Part shown: in pieces, positions 18,555-27,825 of the stretch
Layout of the letters: the number at the start of each line of letters is the position of its first letter
Position numbering within the stretch: position 1 is the stretch's first letter
Assembly (NCBI RefSeq): GCF_018860625.1
Contig: NZ_JAHKQB010000038.1
Coordinates: forward strand, 1-64,000
Direction of reading: 5' to 3'
DNA length: 64,000 bases
Origin: Paracoccus sp. C2R09
GTDB lineage: Bacteria; Pseudomonadota; Alphaproteobacteria; Rhodobacterales; Rhodobacteraceae
Notes under the pieces: model-generated
The model's database searches: none
What the model was told of the DNA's origin: nothing
Seen by the model: only the letters and a program-made list of their open reading frames with translations
Program-made: the position numbers and the translations under genes

Positions 18555-19379
18555 TTAGTCCCATTCCGGGGCGAGCGTTTCGGGACTGACCAAGCGTCCC
18601 TCGGCTCTACCCAGGGCATCAATTCGGGCAATTTCCTCAGCGCTCAGTATGATTTGCGCTGCACATAGATTGTCGGCAAGCCTGTTGGTATTGCCGGTTC
18701 TGGGCAACGCAATGCTCATTGGACGGGTCAGGACCCAGGCCAAAGCAATCTGCGCGGGGCTCGCATCATGTGCGAAAGCAATATCGCGCAGCGTGGTGTT
18801 TTCCATCACCTTGCCTTGCGCCAGCGGTGAATATGCCTCAACCGGAATGCCCTTGCTGGCGAGGTAAGCGATCATCCGTGTTTGGTCGATTAGCGGATGG
18901 AGTTCGATCTGATTGGCAGCAAGCGGCGTGTTTAAGGCGGCTTGCGCTTCATCGACCATATCTATGGTAAAATTTGACACGCCCCCATGGCGAACTTTGC
19001 CCGCAGCAATCAGATCATTCAGCGCGCCAATGGTGTCGGTAATTGGCACATCTTTTGAGGGCCAGTGGAGTAGCAATAGATCCACATAGTCCGTCCCCAG
19101 TCGTTTCAACGACGTTTCCGTAGCAGCGATGAAGGCTTCTGGTGAGAAGTTCTCGGGCAGGATTTTGGTGGTGAGGAACACATCATCGCGGCGGACATCG
19201 GCGCGACGCAAACCTTCCCCGACCTGCTCTTCGTTCTTATAAGCCTGTGCAGTATCAATATGGCGAAACCCTTCGGAAAGCGCCGCGGCCACCATATCGG
19301 CTACCGTATCTTGCTCAAGTTGAAAGGTGCCGAAACCCATGGACGGAATTTGGGCGGGGCCGATCAGGGTGATACTCAC
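18555..19379 (-). CDS. Aldo/keto reductase (2,5-diketo-gluconate reductase type)
   Basis: 274 residues, a full-length NADPH-dependent aldo/keto reductase of the AKR5-like group, cytoplasmic. The catalytic tetrad is complete: Asp42 and Tyr47 in HIDTAQAYKNE, Lys72 in LTTKILPEN and His105 in LLLHWPS. The C-terminal cofactor loop reads ALPRTGNTNRLADNL. Its start overlaps the stop of the luciferase-like monooxygenase by four bases, so the two are coupled. The physiological substrate, a carbonyl or reactive aldehyde, cannot be read from sequence. Confidence 0.93.
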   Translation of the reverse strand: MSITLIGPAQIPSMGFGTFQLEQDTVADMVAAALSEGFRHIDTAQAYKNEEQVGEGLRRADVRRDDVFLTTKILPENFSPEAFIAATETSLKRLGTDYVDLLLLHWPSKDVPITDTIGALNDLIAAGKVRHGGVSNFTIDMVDEAQAALNTPLAANQIELHPLIDQTRMIAYLASKGIPVEAYSPLAQGKVMENTTLRDIAFAHDASPAQIALAWVLTRPMSIALPRTGNTNRLADNLCAAQIILSAEEIARIDALGRAEGRLVSPETLAPEWD

Positions 19380-20347
19380 TGTGTTGTCTCCATAGTAATT
19401 TTTTGCAAGAACTCAGGCATGACGTGTTCGGCCAACTCGGCCAGAACGTCCTCGATTTCGCGTTGCGATTGGCGCAGGTTAAAAGCGATGTGGGCGACCC
19501 CTGCAGCGTGCAGGGAACGAACGTGAGAAGTTAGAGCATTGCGACCGATACGGCCCCCGAACTGGATCGGCCTGAAGGGCGCGTCGGGGTCAGGGTCAAG
19601 ATCCAAATGCATGGCTGTCAGGACCGGGGCGGGGGGAAGGCCAACATCGCTGCGCGCCTGACGCCACATGGACAGGCGGCGCTCTGCCTGCTCAGGAGGA
19701 CCAGGATATGTGAACCAACCGTCCAATGTGCGCGCGATCCATTGCAGGCTTTGCTGGCCCATCCCGGCCATCACCATCGGGATCGCCTCCGACACATAGG
19801 GACGCACGGTGACGGGGCCTTGTGGTCCCTTTAGCGCACACCCTGACCAGAGCTTGCGCATCTGGTCGACGCGGTCGCGCAAGGTGGCTCCGCGGGCCTC
19901 ATAGTCGAGACCCATCAGCGGGTATTCCACCGGACGGTCCCCCGACGCGACGCCAAGAATAAATCGCCCACCAGACAGATGGTGGAGGCTGGCTGTCATC
20001 TTGGCCAGCAGGATCGGATCACGCAGCGGCAGAACGATGCCGGCGGTGCCAAGAGCGATACGACGGGTGCGGCCGGCAAGAAAGCCGAGATAGGGGAATG
20101 GGTCAAACACCTGTCCCGCATCCCCGAAGCTGGGATCATGTACCGGCACGTCCCGCAGCCAGACCGCATCAAAGCCAAGGTTCTCGGCCAACTCCACGCC
20201 CTTGGCGGGGTTTGAGATATCCGGCACACCAAAGGGGCGACCCGCGATGCGGGCACGGCTTTGACCAGCCTCAGTCCAGTCGCGGTCCAGTGGTAATTCG
20301 ATGCCAAAACTTAGGCGGTCTTTATAGATCAGATTTAGGGCAGACAC
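19376..20347 (-). CDS. Luciferase-like (LLM-class) flavin oxidoreductase
   Basis: 323 residues from a GTG start, chosen because GGAGG lies eight bases upstream; the frame is open further upstream but that part overlaps the MFS gene. It has the TIM-barrel pattern of bacterial-luciferase-like enzymes (LGFDAVWLRDVP, DPFPYLGFLAGRTRRIALGT, SGGRFILGVASGDRP). These use reduced flavin and oxygen on varied substrates. It is translationally coupled to the aldo/keto reductase and lies 62 bases after the MFS gene, so the three probably form one operon. Confidence 0.88.
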   Translation of the reverse strand: MSALNLIYKDRLSFGIELPLDRDWTEAGQSRARIAGRPFGVPDISNPAKGVELAENLGFDAVWLRDVPVHDPSFGDAGQVFDPFPYLGFLAGRTRRIALGTAGIVLPLRDPILLAKMTASLHHLSGGRFILGVASGDRPVEYPLMGLDYEARGATLRDRVDQMRKLWSGCALKGPQGPVTVRPYVSEAIPMVMAGMGQQSLQWIARTLDGWFTYPGPPEQAERRLSMWRQARSDVGLPPAPVLTAMHLDLDPDPDAPFRPIQFGGRIGRNALTSHVRSLHAAGVAHIAFNLRQSQREIEDVLAELAEHVMPEFLQKITMETTQ

Positions 20348-20409
20348 GATACGAACCTCCGGTTCATTGGTTTGCCCCGCCGCACTAAACTGCGGAGGGA
20401 CAAGTGAGG

Positions 20410-21591
20410 TTATTCGGCCGCGACTGCTTGGGGCCTTGACGCGTTCAGGCGACCCGACAGGCGCACCAGAATGATCCCGACAACCACCACTCCGGCAGCG
20501 ATGTAGGGCGCAGCGGCAAGGCCGATTTCTTCCACCACAAGCCCCCCGGCCCATGCGCCCCCGGCGATACCAAGGTTGAACGCACCGATGTTCAGGCCGG
20601 ATGCCACATCAACGGCACCAGGGGAGACTTCACGCGCGATTTGTACGACGTAGGATTGCAGCGGCGGGACGTTGGCGAAGGCAAAGCCGCCCCAGAATGC
20701 AGCAACCGCGATGGCCGCAATCGGGCTGGTGAGGAACGCGCCGAGTGCCACGAGTGATACGGCAAGACCTGCAAAGATGAAGGTTAATGCGGGCACGGCG
20801 CCGATACGGTCGGAGAGTTTACCACCCGCGATGTTGCCCACGGCAACAGAGGCCCCGTAAAACAGCATTACAAGGCTGATGGCACCTGCGGACAGACCCG
20901 TAACTTCGTCCAGCATCGGCGCAAGGAAGGTAAAGGCGATAAAGTTGCCGCCATAGCCGACAGCTGTGATCAGATAGACCAGCAGAAGGCGCGGCGAAGT
21001 GAGCACCTGCAATTGGGCTTTGATCCCCGCTGATGCGGCCTTGGTCAGATTGGCGGGCACCAAGATAGCAGAAGCGATGAAACCGATCACGCCGAGCGCG
21101 ACAACGCCGAGGAAAGTCGACTGCCATCCAAAGTTTTGGCCGATGAACGTCCCCAAAGGAACACCCGTCACAAGCGCAACGGTCAAACCAAGGAATACCA
21201 GCGCAATGGCCGAGCTTTCCTTTTCAGGTTCCACAAGGTCGGTCGCAATAGTCGAGGCGATTGCAAAGAAAACGCCGTGCGCGAGACCCGTAATAAAGCG
21301 TGCAGCGACAAGGCTGCCGTAATCTGGCGCAAAAGCGGCATAGGCATTACCGAGCGTAAACAACGCTAGCAAGAGCAGCAATAGTGTCTTACGAGGCACA
21401 CGGTCCGCCATGGCGGTCAGCACTGGGGCGCCGATGGTCACGCCAAGGGCGTAGAGACTGACCAAAAGGCCAGCAGAAGGAATTGAAACGCCAAGATCGG
21501 CGGCGATGGTGGGAAGCAGGCCGACGATAACGAACTCGGTCGTTCCGACGGCAAAAGCGCTGATGGTCAGCGCCCAAAGGGCAAGTGGCAT
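20410..21591 (-). CDS. MFS transporter, drug/arabinose-efflux (AraJ/DHA1) type
   Basis: 393 residues with about twelve membrane segments. Segment 1 carries WALTISAFAVGTTEFVIVGL, typical of the DHA1 drug:H+ antiporters related to AraJ and YdhP. A loop ADRVPRKTLLL matches the motif-A region and ALVTGVPLGTFIG the antiporter motif in helix 5. It likely exports a small toxic or metabolic compound. It heads the operon with the two oxidoreductases and is divergent from a LysR gene about 90 bases away, the likely regulator. Confidence 0.92.
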   Translation of the reverse strand: MPLALWALTISAFAVGTTEFVIVGLLPTIAADLGVSIPSAGLLVSLYALGVTIGAPVLTAMADRVPRKTLLLLLLALFTLGNAYAAFAPDYGSLVAARFITGLAHGVFFAIASTIATDLVEPEKESSAIALVFLGLTVALVTGVPLGTFIGQNFGWQSTFLGVVALGVIGFIASAILVPANLTKAASAGIKAQLQVLTSPRLLLVYLITAVGYGGNFIAFTFLAPMLDEVTGLSAGAISLVMLFYGASVAVGNIAGGKLSDRIGAVPALTFIFAGLAVSLVALGAFLTSPIAAIAVAAFWGGFAFANVPPLQSYVVQIAREVSPGAVDVASGLNIGAFNLGIAGGAWAGGLVVEEIGLAAAPYIAAGVVVVGIILVRLSGRLNASRPQAVAAE

Positions 21592-21684
21592 CGGGTTTCT
21601 CCAACAAATTTGGTGTCGACGCCGTATATGCCAGCCGCTATCTATTGCGAGAACAGGCAGGTTTGGAATGGGTCATTGCAAAAA

Positions 21685-22572
21685 ATGCACGAATTGCTTC
21701 GTATGGGGGATTTGGCTGCCTTCGTTGGGATTGTCGATGATGGCGGGTTCGCGGAATCCGCGCGGCGCAGGGGGGTGTCTGCCTCTACTCTCAGCCGCTC
21801 GGTCACGCGGCTGGAAGAGCAGTTGAAGGTCAACTTGCTAAGACGCACTACCCGGTCTATCGAAATTACTGCTGAAGGTATCGCAGTTCTGGGCGAGGCG
21901 CGCGAGATTTTGGACCGCAGCGAAGCCCTGCAAGAGATCGCAACAAGTGGACAGGCCCCCGCCGGGCCACTGCGTGTAAACGCACCGGTTCCCTACGTCT
22001 TGCATGTTCTCGCCCCGCGTCTGGCTGAGTTTCACGCGCAATATCCTGATATCCGGTTGTCTATCGACATGACAGACACGCTGGTGGATCTAATAGGTAG
22101 CCACGCGGATGTTGCTATTCGGCTGGGCCAGTTGCCTGACAGCGACCTGTTGCATCGGCCCTTGGGAACTACCGCTTGGAAATTGGTGGCTACACCGGAA
22201 TATCTTGATCGTAATGGCTGGCCAAAAACACCAGCTGAACTCACACAACTGCAACAAGTCCGGTTCGCGGCACCAGATCATATCAACACACTGCGCTTTA
22301 CTGGTCTGTCTACCCCCGTGACAGTGCCTCCGGCCCTTACCGCGGGTAATGGGGAGGCCGTGCGCCAGTTGGTATTAGGCGGTCTGGGCATCGCTCGGTT
22401 TTCCGATTTCATGATTGCGGACGACATCCAAGCCGGACGTTTGATTGAGCTGTTTCCAGGCCAACTCGACGTAGCCCCTTTGAATATCTCAGCGCTCTAT
22501 CTCACCCGCGTTTCGGGCCTTCGACGACTTGGGGTCTTTCTTGATTGGGTGGGGAAGATTAGGTCATGTTGA
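21685..22572 (+). CDS. LysR-family regulator, 3' end overlapped by IS relic
   Basis: 295 residues from ATG 21685 (MHELLRMGDL); ATG 21703 is also possible. The N-terminal HTH reads AFVGIVDDGGFAESARRRGV then SASTLSRSVTRLEEQL, followed by a substrate-binding domain (LRVNAPVPYVLHVLAPRLAE). It is divergent from the MFS-oxidoreductase operon and probably controls it. Its last codons overlap the stop of an IS5-type transposase relic on the other strand, so the final residues may be IS-derived, but the length is still near normal. Confidence 0.88.
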   Translation: MHELLRMGDLAAFVGIVDDGGFAESARRRGVSASTLSRSVTRLEEQLKVNLLRRTTRSIEITAEGIAVLGEAREILDRSEALQEIATSGQAPAGPLRVNAPVPYVLHVLAPRLAEFHAQYPDIRLSIDMTDTLVDLIGSHADVAIRLGQLPDSDLLHRPLGTTAWKLVATPEYLDRNGWPKTPAELTQLQQVRFAAPDHINTLRFTGLSTPVTVPPALTAGNGEAVRQLVLGGLGIARFSDFMIADDIQAGRLIELFPGQLDVAPLNISALYLTRVSGLRRLGVFLDWVGKIRSC

Positions 22573-23066
22573 GAAATAGTGCAGCCAGAGATGGATAGAT
22601 GCGAGGTCAATGATGCCAAGGACGCTTTTGGCGCTCTTGCCGTAGCGGGTTGCAACCTGGCGTGCATTCTTCAGCTTGTTGGAGCATCTCTCGACCATGT
22701 TCCGCAGGCGATACAGTGGGCGATCCGAGCCCACGCGCTTTTTCCGCGACTTCCGCATTGGGATCACGGGTTGGATGTATCGGTTGCGCATGTCGTTACG
22801 AATGCTGTCGGCATCGTAGCCCTTGTCAGCGAGTAAGACGAGAGGTGCGGGGAGGTTGTCGTCCATGACGAGGTCGAAGCCGTGATAGTCCGACGTCTGG
22901 CCTGGCGTGATGTCCATTCGCATCAGCAGCCCGGCGGCATCCACCCGGGGGTGTATCTTCGTCGTGAAGCCACCGTGTGAGCGACCAAAACCCTGTCGCG
23001 GAGTCCGCGTTTAGCGCCCGCAGCCTGATAGTGGGCAAAGACAACTGTTGATGTGCTACCCGTCAT
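22564..23066 (-). pseudogene. IS5-family (IS427-like) transposase relic
   Basis: The minus strand carries the C-terminal DDE part: GRSHGGFTTKIHPRVDAAG, DYHGFDLVMDDNL, LLADKGYDAD, and the end NMVERCSNKLKNARQVATRY. Upstream, the expected STVVRAHHQAAGAKRG appears as STVVFAHYQAAGAKRG in another frame, so a frameshift lies near 23005. Some IS5-group elements use programmed frameshifting, but here the N-terminal part is also missing, so this is a relic. It separates the oxidoreductase cassette from the ABC operon. Confidence 0.85.
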
Positions 23067-23096
23067 TCCCTTGGCAATCGACATACTCGCTACTTG

Positions 23097-24002
23097 TCAG
23101 CTCGATCGAAGGCAGGGCTCGGTATTCTCGCAGAGGACTAGCAGCCATGTCTTGAAGGCTTGCGCTGAGGCTCCCAATGCGCTCCGGTCTGGAAACACCA
23201 AGTGGTACGCGAAACCGGTCGGGTAACTACACCCAAATGGGTTCACAAGGGATCCGCTGCGCAGCTCGGATTGCACCATGCTTTCTGCAAAAAGCGAAAC
23301 GCCCAGCCCATTCGCCGTCGAGGCTAGCTGAAAATGTCTGTCGACAAGCGTCGTCTGCCTCTGGGTTGCCCTGAATTCCATTCCGACATTCGCGAACCAT
23401 TCCTCCCACATCGAATGATCGTCGACATGCAGCAGCGGGCAGGTCATGAGGTCCGTCGGATGCTCAACAGTATGACGTTTCAGGAAATCGGCGCTGCAGA
23501 CGATCACCATCCGCTCGGTCCATAAGGGCACGGCTGTGAACCCGGGCCAGCCGCCCCTGCCCCATTGGATGCCCAGATCCGCGAAATCATCCGGCGCCTT
23601 CATCGAGACATAGTTGTTGTCGTGGGTCTGGAATGCCAGTTCCAAGCCGGGGTGCTCCTCCCAGAAGCTGCCAAGCCTTCCGGACAGCCAGCGGCTCGCA
23701 AACATCGGCAGCACGGCAAGGCGAACAAGACTTGGCGCTGACCCCACCTCGTCCAGACCAGCCCGAATTGCTGCCAGTCCACGCTCGACATGCTCTGCGA
23801 GGCTTCGGCCCTTTTCCGTCAGGCGCAATCCCTCGGCTGACCTGTCAAAAAGAAGCGTGCCGATCTCGTCTTCCAATTTCTTGATGTGGTAGCTGACAGA
23901 GCTCTGGCTGACATTCATCCTTTGTGCTGCATGGGTCAGGTTCTGCGTTCGCGCGACGACGCTGAACGCTTGTAACGACTTAATATGTCTGATGGGTTGC
24001 AT
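23097..24002 (-). CDS. LysR-family regulator (GcvA-like)
   Basis: 301 residues from ATG 24002; an in-frame extension to 24371 would overlap the ABC ATPase gene and is rejected. The HTH reads SLQAFSVVARTQNLTHAAQ then MNVSQSSVSYHIKKLEDEIG, as in the GcvA/AmpR branch. The effector domain has PMFASRWLSGRLGSFWEEHP and LHVDDHSMWEEWF. It diverges from the branched-chain-type ABC operon with about 170 bases between starts, so it is the likely regulator of that operon. Confidence 0.9.
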   Translation of the reverse strand: MQPIRHIKSLQAFSVVARTQNLTHAAQRMNVSQSSVSYHIKKLEDEIGTLLFDRSAEGLRLTEKGRSLAEHVERGLAAIRAGLDEVGSAPSLVRLAVLPMFASRWLSGRLGSFWEEHPGLELAFQTHDNNYVSMKAPDDFADLGIQWGRGGWPGFTAVPLWTERMVIVCSADFLKRHTVEHPTDLMTCPLLHVDDHSMWEEWFANVGMEFRATQRQTTLVDRHFQLASTANGLGVSLFAESMVQSELRSGSLVNPFGCSYPTGFAYHLVFPDRSALGASAQAFKTWLLVLCENTEPCLRSS

Positions 24003-24171
24003 GGGACGCCCCCTCCAAGGCGATTGCGCAGGGCCCCTCCCAAGGCCCCTCGACCGGCTGAAGCTATCATCGAAAATTTCGATGACGCTACAGAATCTTT
24101 GCGTTTCTGACCCGGACCGTTTTCGCCCTAGGCTTCGGAACGGTCGCCCATGGCGGCAAAGGGGGGAGAAC

Positions 24172-24939
24172 ATGAATACCGACGTTCTGGAGGTCGATGG
24201 CCTCTGCAAGTCGTTCGGCGGCGTGAAGGCGCTGCGCGATCTGTCATTCAATATGCGGCGGGGCGAAGTACTAGGTCTGATCGGACCCAATGGATCTGGC
24301 AAATCGACGACCGTCAACATGCTCAGCGGCGCCATGCCTGCGAGCAGCGGAGAGATCAGGCTGAACGGCACCCGGATCGAAACATTGAGCCAGTGGGACC
24401 GCGTCGGGCTGGGTCTGACACGGACCTATCAGACGGCAAGCGTCTTCCCGGAATTCACGGTTCGGCAGCACGTGACACTTGGCTGCGAAGGGCGGCGGGG
24501 CGTAGGTCCTTTGGCCCAGGCCTTCCGGCTTCGTCGCGACCCCGCCGATGATAGCCGTATCAAGGAACGCGTGGCGAAGGCGCTGGAACTGACCGGGTTG
24601 GTCGATCAGGCAGATCACATCGTGGGCACTCTTTCAACGGCGCAGCAGCGGTTCCTGATGATCGCCACGGCCCTGACCTCAGATCCTTGCGTAATCTTGC
24701 TCGATGAACCTGCGGCCGGGATGATCTCGCATGAACGCGAAACGCTGTCGGGAATGATCGGACGCATCCGCGATGCAGGGATCTCTGTCTTGGTCATCGA
24801 ACACCACATGGCCCTGATCATGGAGGTCTGCGACCGGATTGTCGTGCTGAACTTCGGCGCTCCGATAGCGCAGGGAACCCCGCGCGAAATCCGCGAGAAC
24901 CGCGCCGTCATCGATGCCTATCTGGGGGAGGCCGCCTGA
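24172..24939 (+). CDS. Branched-chain-amino-acid-type ABC transporter ATPase (LivG-like)
   Basis: 255 residues; ATG 24172 follows a GGGGGGAGA ribosome-binding site. Walker A is GPNGSGKST, Walker B CVILLDEPAAGM, and the H-loop lies in VLVIEHHMALIMEVCDRIVV, which also carries the LivG C-terminal signature. The ABC signature is LSTAQQR rather than the usual LivG LAYGQQR or general LSGGQ. The stop overlaps the LivF-like start (TGATG). It would energise uptake of a hydrophobic or carboxylated substrate. Confidence 0.93.
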   Translation: MNTDVLEVDGLCKSFGGVKALRDLSFNMRRGEVLGLIGPNGSGKSTTVNMLSGAMPASSGEIRLNGTRIETLSQWDRVGLGLTRTYQTASVFPEFTVRQHVTLGCEGRRGVGPLAQAFRLRRDPADDSRIKERVAKALELTGLVDQADHIVGTLSTAQQRFLMIATALTSDPCVILLDEPAAGMISHERETLSGMIGRIRDAGISVLVIEHHMALIMEVCDRIVVLNFGAPIAQGTPREIRENRAVIDAYLGEAA

Positions 24940-25628
24940 TGCTGGAAATACGTGATCTGCGCACGGGATACGGTCCCATCGAAGTCGTCCATGGAATAGA
25001 CTTGGACGTCCGGGAAGGCGAATGCGTGGCATTGATCGGTGCGAACGGGGCCGGCAAGAGCTCGACCCTGAAAACGGTCTGCGGGCTGCTTCCCGCACGT
25101 TCGGGTCAGATCCGGTTCGACGGTCAGGACATCACCAATCGCAAGGGACATGCCATCGTCCAGGCGGGGATCACCATGTGCCCCGAGGGACGCCAGGTCT
25201 TTCCGGGAATGACCGTGATGCAGAACCTGCGGCTTGGCGCCTACGCCCGCAAAGGTGCAGATCTGGATTGGATGCTGGACATGTTCCCCATTCTGCGAGA
25301 GCGCGCCAACCAGGCGGCCGGAACGCTTTCCGGCGGCGAACAGGAAATGCTGGCCATTGCGCGTGCACTGATGTCGCAACCGCGGCTATGCATCTTCGAC
25401 GAGCCGTCACTAGGACTGGCCCCCAAGATCGTGGCCGAGGTCGCGCAGACCATCGCCAGCATCAAGGCGATGGGGATGACCATTCTGCTGGTCGAACAGA
25501 ATTCGCTCATGGCGCTTCGACTGGCCGACCGCGCCTATCTGTTTGAGGCCGGAGAGATCGTGTTGGAGGGCACGGGCGCCGAACTTCAGACGCATCCAGA
25601 GGTCGTCAAGGCCTATCTGGGTCACTGA
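24939..25628 (+). CDS. Branched-chain-amino-acid-type ABC transporter ATPase (LivF-like)
   Basis: 229 residues, the second ATPase of the heterodimer. Walker A is GANGAGKSS, the signature LSGGEQEML, Walker B LCIFDEPSLGLAP, then the typical LivF tail MTILLVEQNSLMAL. Its start overlaps the LivG-like stop by one base. Confidence 0.95.
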   Translation: MLEIRDLRTGYGPIEVVHGIDLDVREGECVALIGANGAGKSSTLKTVCGLLPARSGQIRFDGQDITNRKGHAIVQAGITMCPEGRQVFPGMTVMQNLRLGAYARKGADLDWMLDMFPILRERANQAAGTLSGGEQEMLAIARALMSQPRLCIFDEPSLGLAPKIVAEVAQTIASIKAMGMTILLVEQNSLMALRLADRAYLFEAGEIVLEGTGAELQTHPEVVKAYLGH

Positions 25629-25659
25629 GCCGGCCAATTACCGAGGGGAGGAGACGACT

Positions 25660-26865
25660 ATGGGAAAGAGATTGCTGACATGCAGCGTCATGGCGCTGCT
25701 AATGGGGACCGGCGGCCTTGCTGCCCAGGAAACCCTGACGATCGGGGTCGCCGACGCCTTGACCGGCGGAGCCGCGGTCTATGGCCTGCCACAGGCAAAT
25801 TCGGTCGAGATGGCAGCCGGCGAGATCAATGCGGCAGGCGGCATTTCGGTAGGTGATCAGACCTACATGCTTGACGTGATCGTCTACGACGACAAGGCCA
25901 ACCCGACCGAAGCCACGAACGCGGTGCGGAAGCTGATCGATCGCGATGGCGTCAAGTACCTGCTGGGGTTCTGCTGCTCGGGGGCGACAGGTGCGGTCGC
26001 CTCGTTCATCGGCTACGAGGATGCCGTGATGCTTGTCGGCAACGCAGCCGAACGGTCGATCACAACGCAGGGGCTCACGAACCTCGTGCGGACGCGCCCA
26101 CCCGCGGATTACACGGGCGCGGCTGCCGGTGCGTTCGTGGCTCGGCAGGGGCACAAACGCGTCGCGGTGCTTGGCGCACTGGAGACGTCCTTCTACGCCA
26201 GTTATGTCGAGGCCTTCGAAGAGGAGTTTGCCCAGGCCGGCGGCGAGGTGATCGCCCACGAGGTCTTCGCCTCGAAGGATCGCGACATGTCGCCCCAATT
26301 GACCAAGATCCGTGCGATGTCTCCCGATGCACTGCTTGTCGTAGGCTATGTCGAGCCGGCGGCATTCGCCTATCGTCAGGCAACGGAACTTGGAATGGAC
26401 ATTCCACGCTATGGCTTCACTTCGGGAAGCGAGGAGCAGTTCCTGCGGGTTGCGACGTCCGAACAGATGGAGGGAGTGTGGGACCTTCGCCCGACCGAGC
26501 TGACGCTTCAATCCGCGACCGAGGCCGGGCTTGCCTATCACGCGAACTACACCGAGCGGTTCGGAGATGCCCCTTCGCCAAGCTCTCCCTATGCCTATGA
26601 CCAGGCATGGGCACTAAAGCATGCGATCGAGGCGGCGGGAACGGTGGATGACACCGAAGCCGTCGCGGAAGCGCTGCGCGATCTGCAGGTCTTTCCGGAG
26701 GCCGTGATGCAGTATCTGCCCGTCGATGGGAAGATGTTCGACGCCAACGGCCAAGCCTATACCGCCAACGGAGCGTTCCAGTGGCAAGACGGGCACTGGG
26801 TGTTCGTCGAGGAGCTGCCGTCGGACCCTGCAGCCTACTCCGAATTCCTGTCCTCGCTGGACTGA
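25660..26865 (+). CDS. ABC transporter substrate-binding protein, LivJ/LivK type
   Basis: 401 residues; ATG 25660 follows GAGGGGAGGAG. A Sec signal peptide spans about residues 1-21 (LLTCSVMALLMGTGGLAAQ). The mature protein has the type I periplasmic binding fold (TIGVADALTGGAAVYG, INAAGGISV, NAVRKLIDRDGVKYLLG). Acetate-, aromatic- and fatty-acid-type solutes as well as amino acids use this family. The downstream acyl-CoA genes suggest a carboxylic acid, by inference. Confidence 0.93.
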   Translation: MGKRLLTCSVMALLMGTGGLAAQETLTIGVADALTGGAAVYGLPQANSVEMAAGEINAAGGISVGDQTYMLDVIVYDDKANPTEATNAVRKLIDRDGVKYLLGFCCSGATGAVASFIGYEDAVMLVGNAAERSITTQGLTNLVRTRPPADYTGAAAGAFVARQGHKRVAVLGALETSFYASYVEAFEEEFAQAGGEVIAHEVFASKDRDMSPQLTKIRAMSPDALLVVGYVEPAAFAYRQATELGMDIPRYGFTSGSEEQFLRVATSEQMEGVWDLRPTELTLQSATEAGLAYHANYTERFGDAPSPSSPYAYDQAWALKHAIEAAGTVDDTEAVAEALRDLQVFPEAVMQYLPVDGKMFDANGQAYTANGAFQWQDGHWVFVEELPSDPAAYSEFLSSLD

Positions 26866-26931
26866 TCCACCGCTGCGGCGTAGCACCCTGCGCCGACAGT
26901 TCCCCTATGACCAGAGGAGGTCTTCTGTCGA

Positions 26932-26946
26932 CGCGCCTGAGGCGCG
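26932..26946 (+). promoter_or_regulatory. Intercistronic hairpin between binding protein and permease genes
   Basis: A 6-base perfect stem (CGCGCC / GGCGCG) closes a TGA triloop in the 99-base gap. Hairpins here commonly stabilise the upstream mRNA, giving more binding protein than membrane protein. That role is inferred from position. Confidence 0.4.
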
Positions 26947-26964
26947 CGGCAAGATGCTGGAACC

Positions 26965-27822
26965 ATGACAGAAATTCTGCAACAGATAATCAACGGAATT
27001 GCGATCGGGGGCGTCTACGTTCTCATCGCACTCGGGCTGACCATCGTCTTCGGCATCCTGGGCATCGCGCATTTTGCCCATGGGTCTGTTTCCATGTTCG
27101 GCGGCTACCTGACCTTCTTCCTCGTGGTGCAGCAAGGTCTGCCCCTTGTACTGGCTATCGCGATCGCGCTGGTGACCGGCATGGTACTGGGCGTGCTGAT
27201 CGAGCTGCTGGCGTATCGTCCGTTAAGGAATGCGAACCATATCAACGCCTTCATTGTCGCACTGGGTCTGACGATGATGGTCGAGGGCGCAAATCTCCAA
27301 TTCTTCGGCGCCGAGCAGATCGTCATCCCGACGAATGCTAGCCGCGTCTTCGACATCGGCGGTTTGACGCTGCCCGAGCTGCGGCTCTACGTCATCCTGG
27401 GTGCGGCAGTGCTGATCGCGGCCATGACCATCTTCGTCGAAGAGACCAAGACCGGCCAGGCGATCCGCGCGGTTGCCGAGAACCGTGATGCCGCGATCCT
27501 GATGGGCATCAACGTGCAGATGATCCCGCTGGTCGTCTTCGCCATCTCGACCGCGTTGGGCGTCGCCGCGGGCGTGATGGTCGGGTCGCTTTTCGCCATC
27601 GCTCCTGGCGTTGGCGAGGGCCTGGTCGTGAAGGGTTTCGCCGTGCTGATCCTCGGCGGCCTAGGGTCCATTCCCGGAGCTGTCGTAGGTGGCATCGTCC
27701 TTGGCGTCACCGAGGCGCTCGCCGCGGGGTTCATTTCTTCAGCCTACAAGGACGTCATCGCCTTCATCGTGATGATCGCTGTCCTGCTGCTGCGCCCTCA
27801 GGGCCTTATGGGAAGGGCATAA
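26965..27822 (+). CDS. Branched-chain-type ABC transporter permease (LivH-like)
   Basis: 285 residues with about eight membrane segments. It opens with QIINGIAIGGVYVLIALGLT, which is diagnostic of LivH, and has the cytoplasmic coupling region AIRAVAENRDAAILMGINV and a Gly-rich FAVLILGGLGSIPGAVVGG. It forms the inner-membrane channel together with the LivM-like protein encoded three bases downstream. Confidence 0.95.
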   Translation: MTEILQQIINGIAIGGVYVLIALGLTIVFGILGIAHFAHGSVSMFGGYLTFFLVVQQGLPLVLAIAIALVTGMVLGVLIELLAYRPLRNANHINAFIVALGLTMMVEGANLQFFGAEQIVIPTNASRVFDIGGLTLPELRLYVILGAAVLIAAMTIFVEETKTGQAIRAVAENRDAAILMGINVQMIPLVVFAISTALGVAAGVMVGSLFAIAPGVGEGLVVKGFAVLILGGLGSIPGAVVGGIVLGVTEALAAGFISSAYKDVIAFIVMIAVLLLRPQGLMGRA

Positions 27823-27825
27823 TCA

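Noticed and set aside
20348..20554. Upstream extension of the LLM monooxygenase frame
   Set aside because: It overlaps the MFS gene, and a GTG with a good GGAGG site at 20347 gives a family-sized protein.
24003..24371. N-terminal extension of the GcvA-like LysR gene
   Set aside because: It overlaps the LivG-like gene and its start, and LysR proteins begin at the HTH as in the chosen start at 24002.
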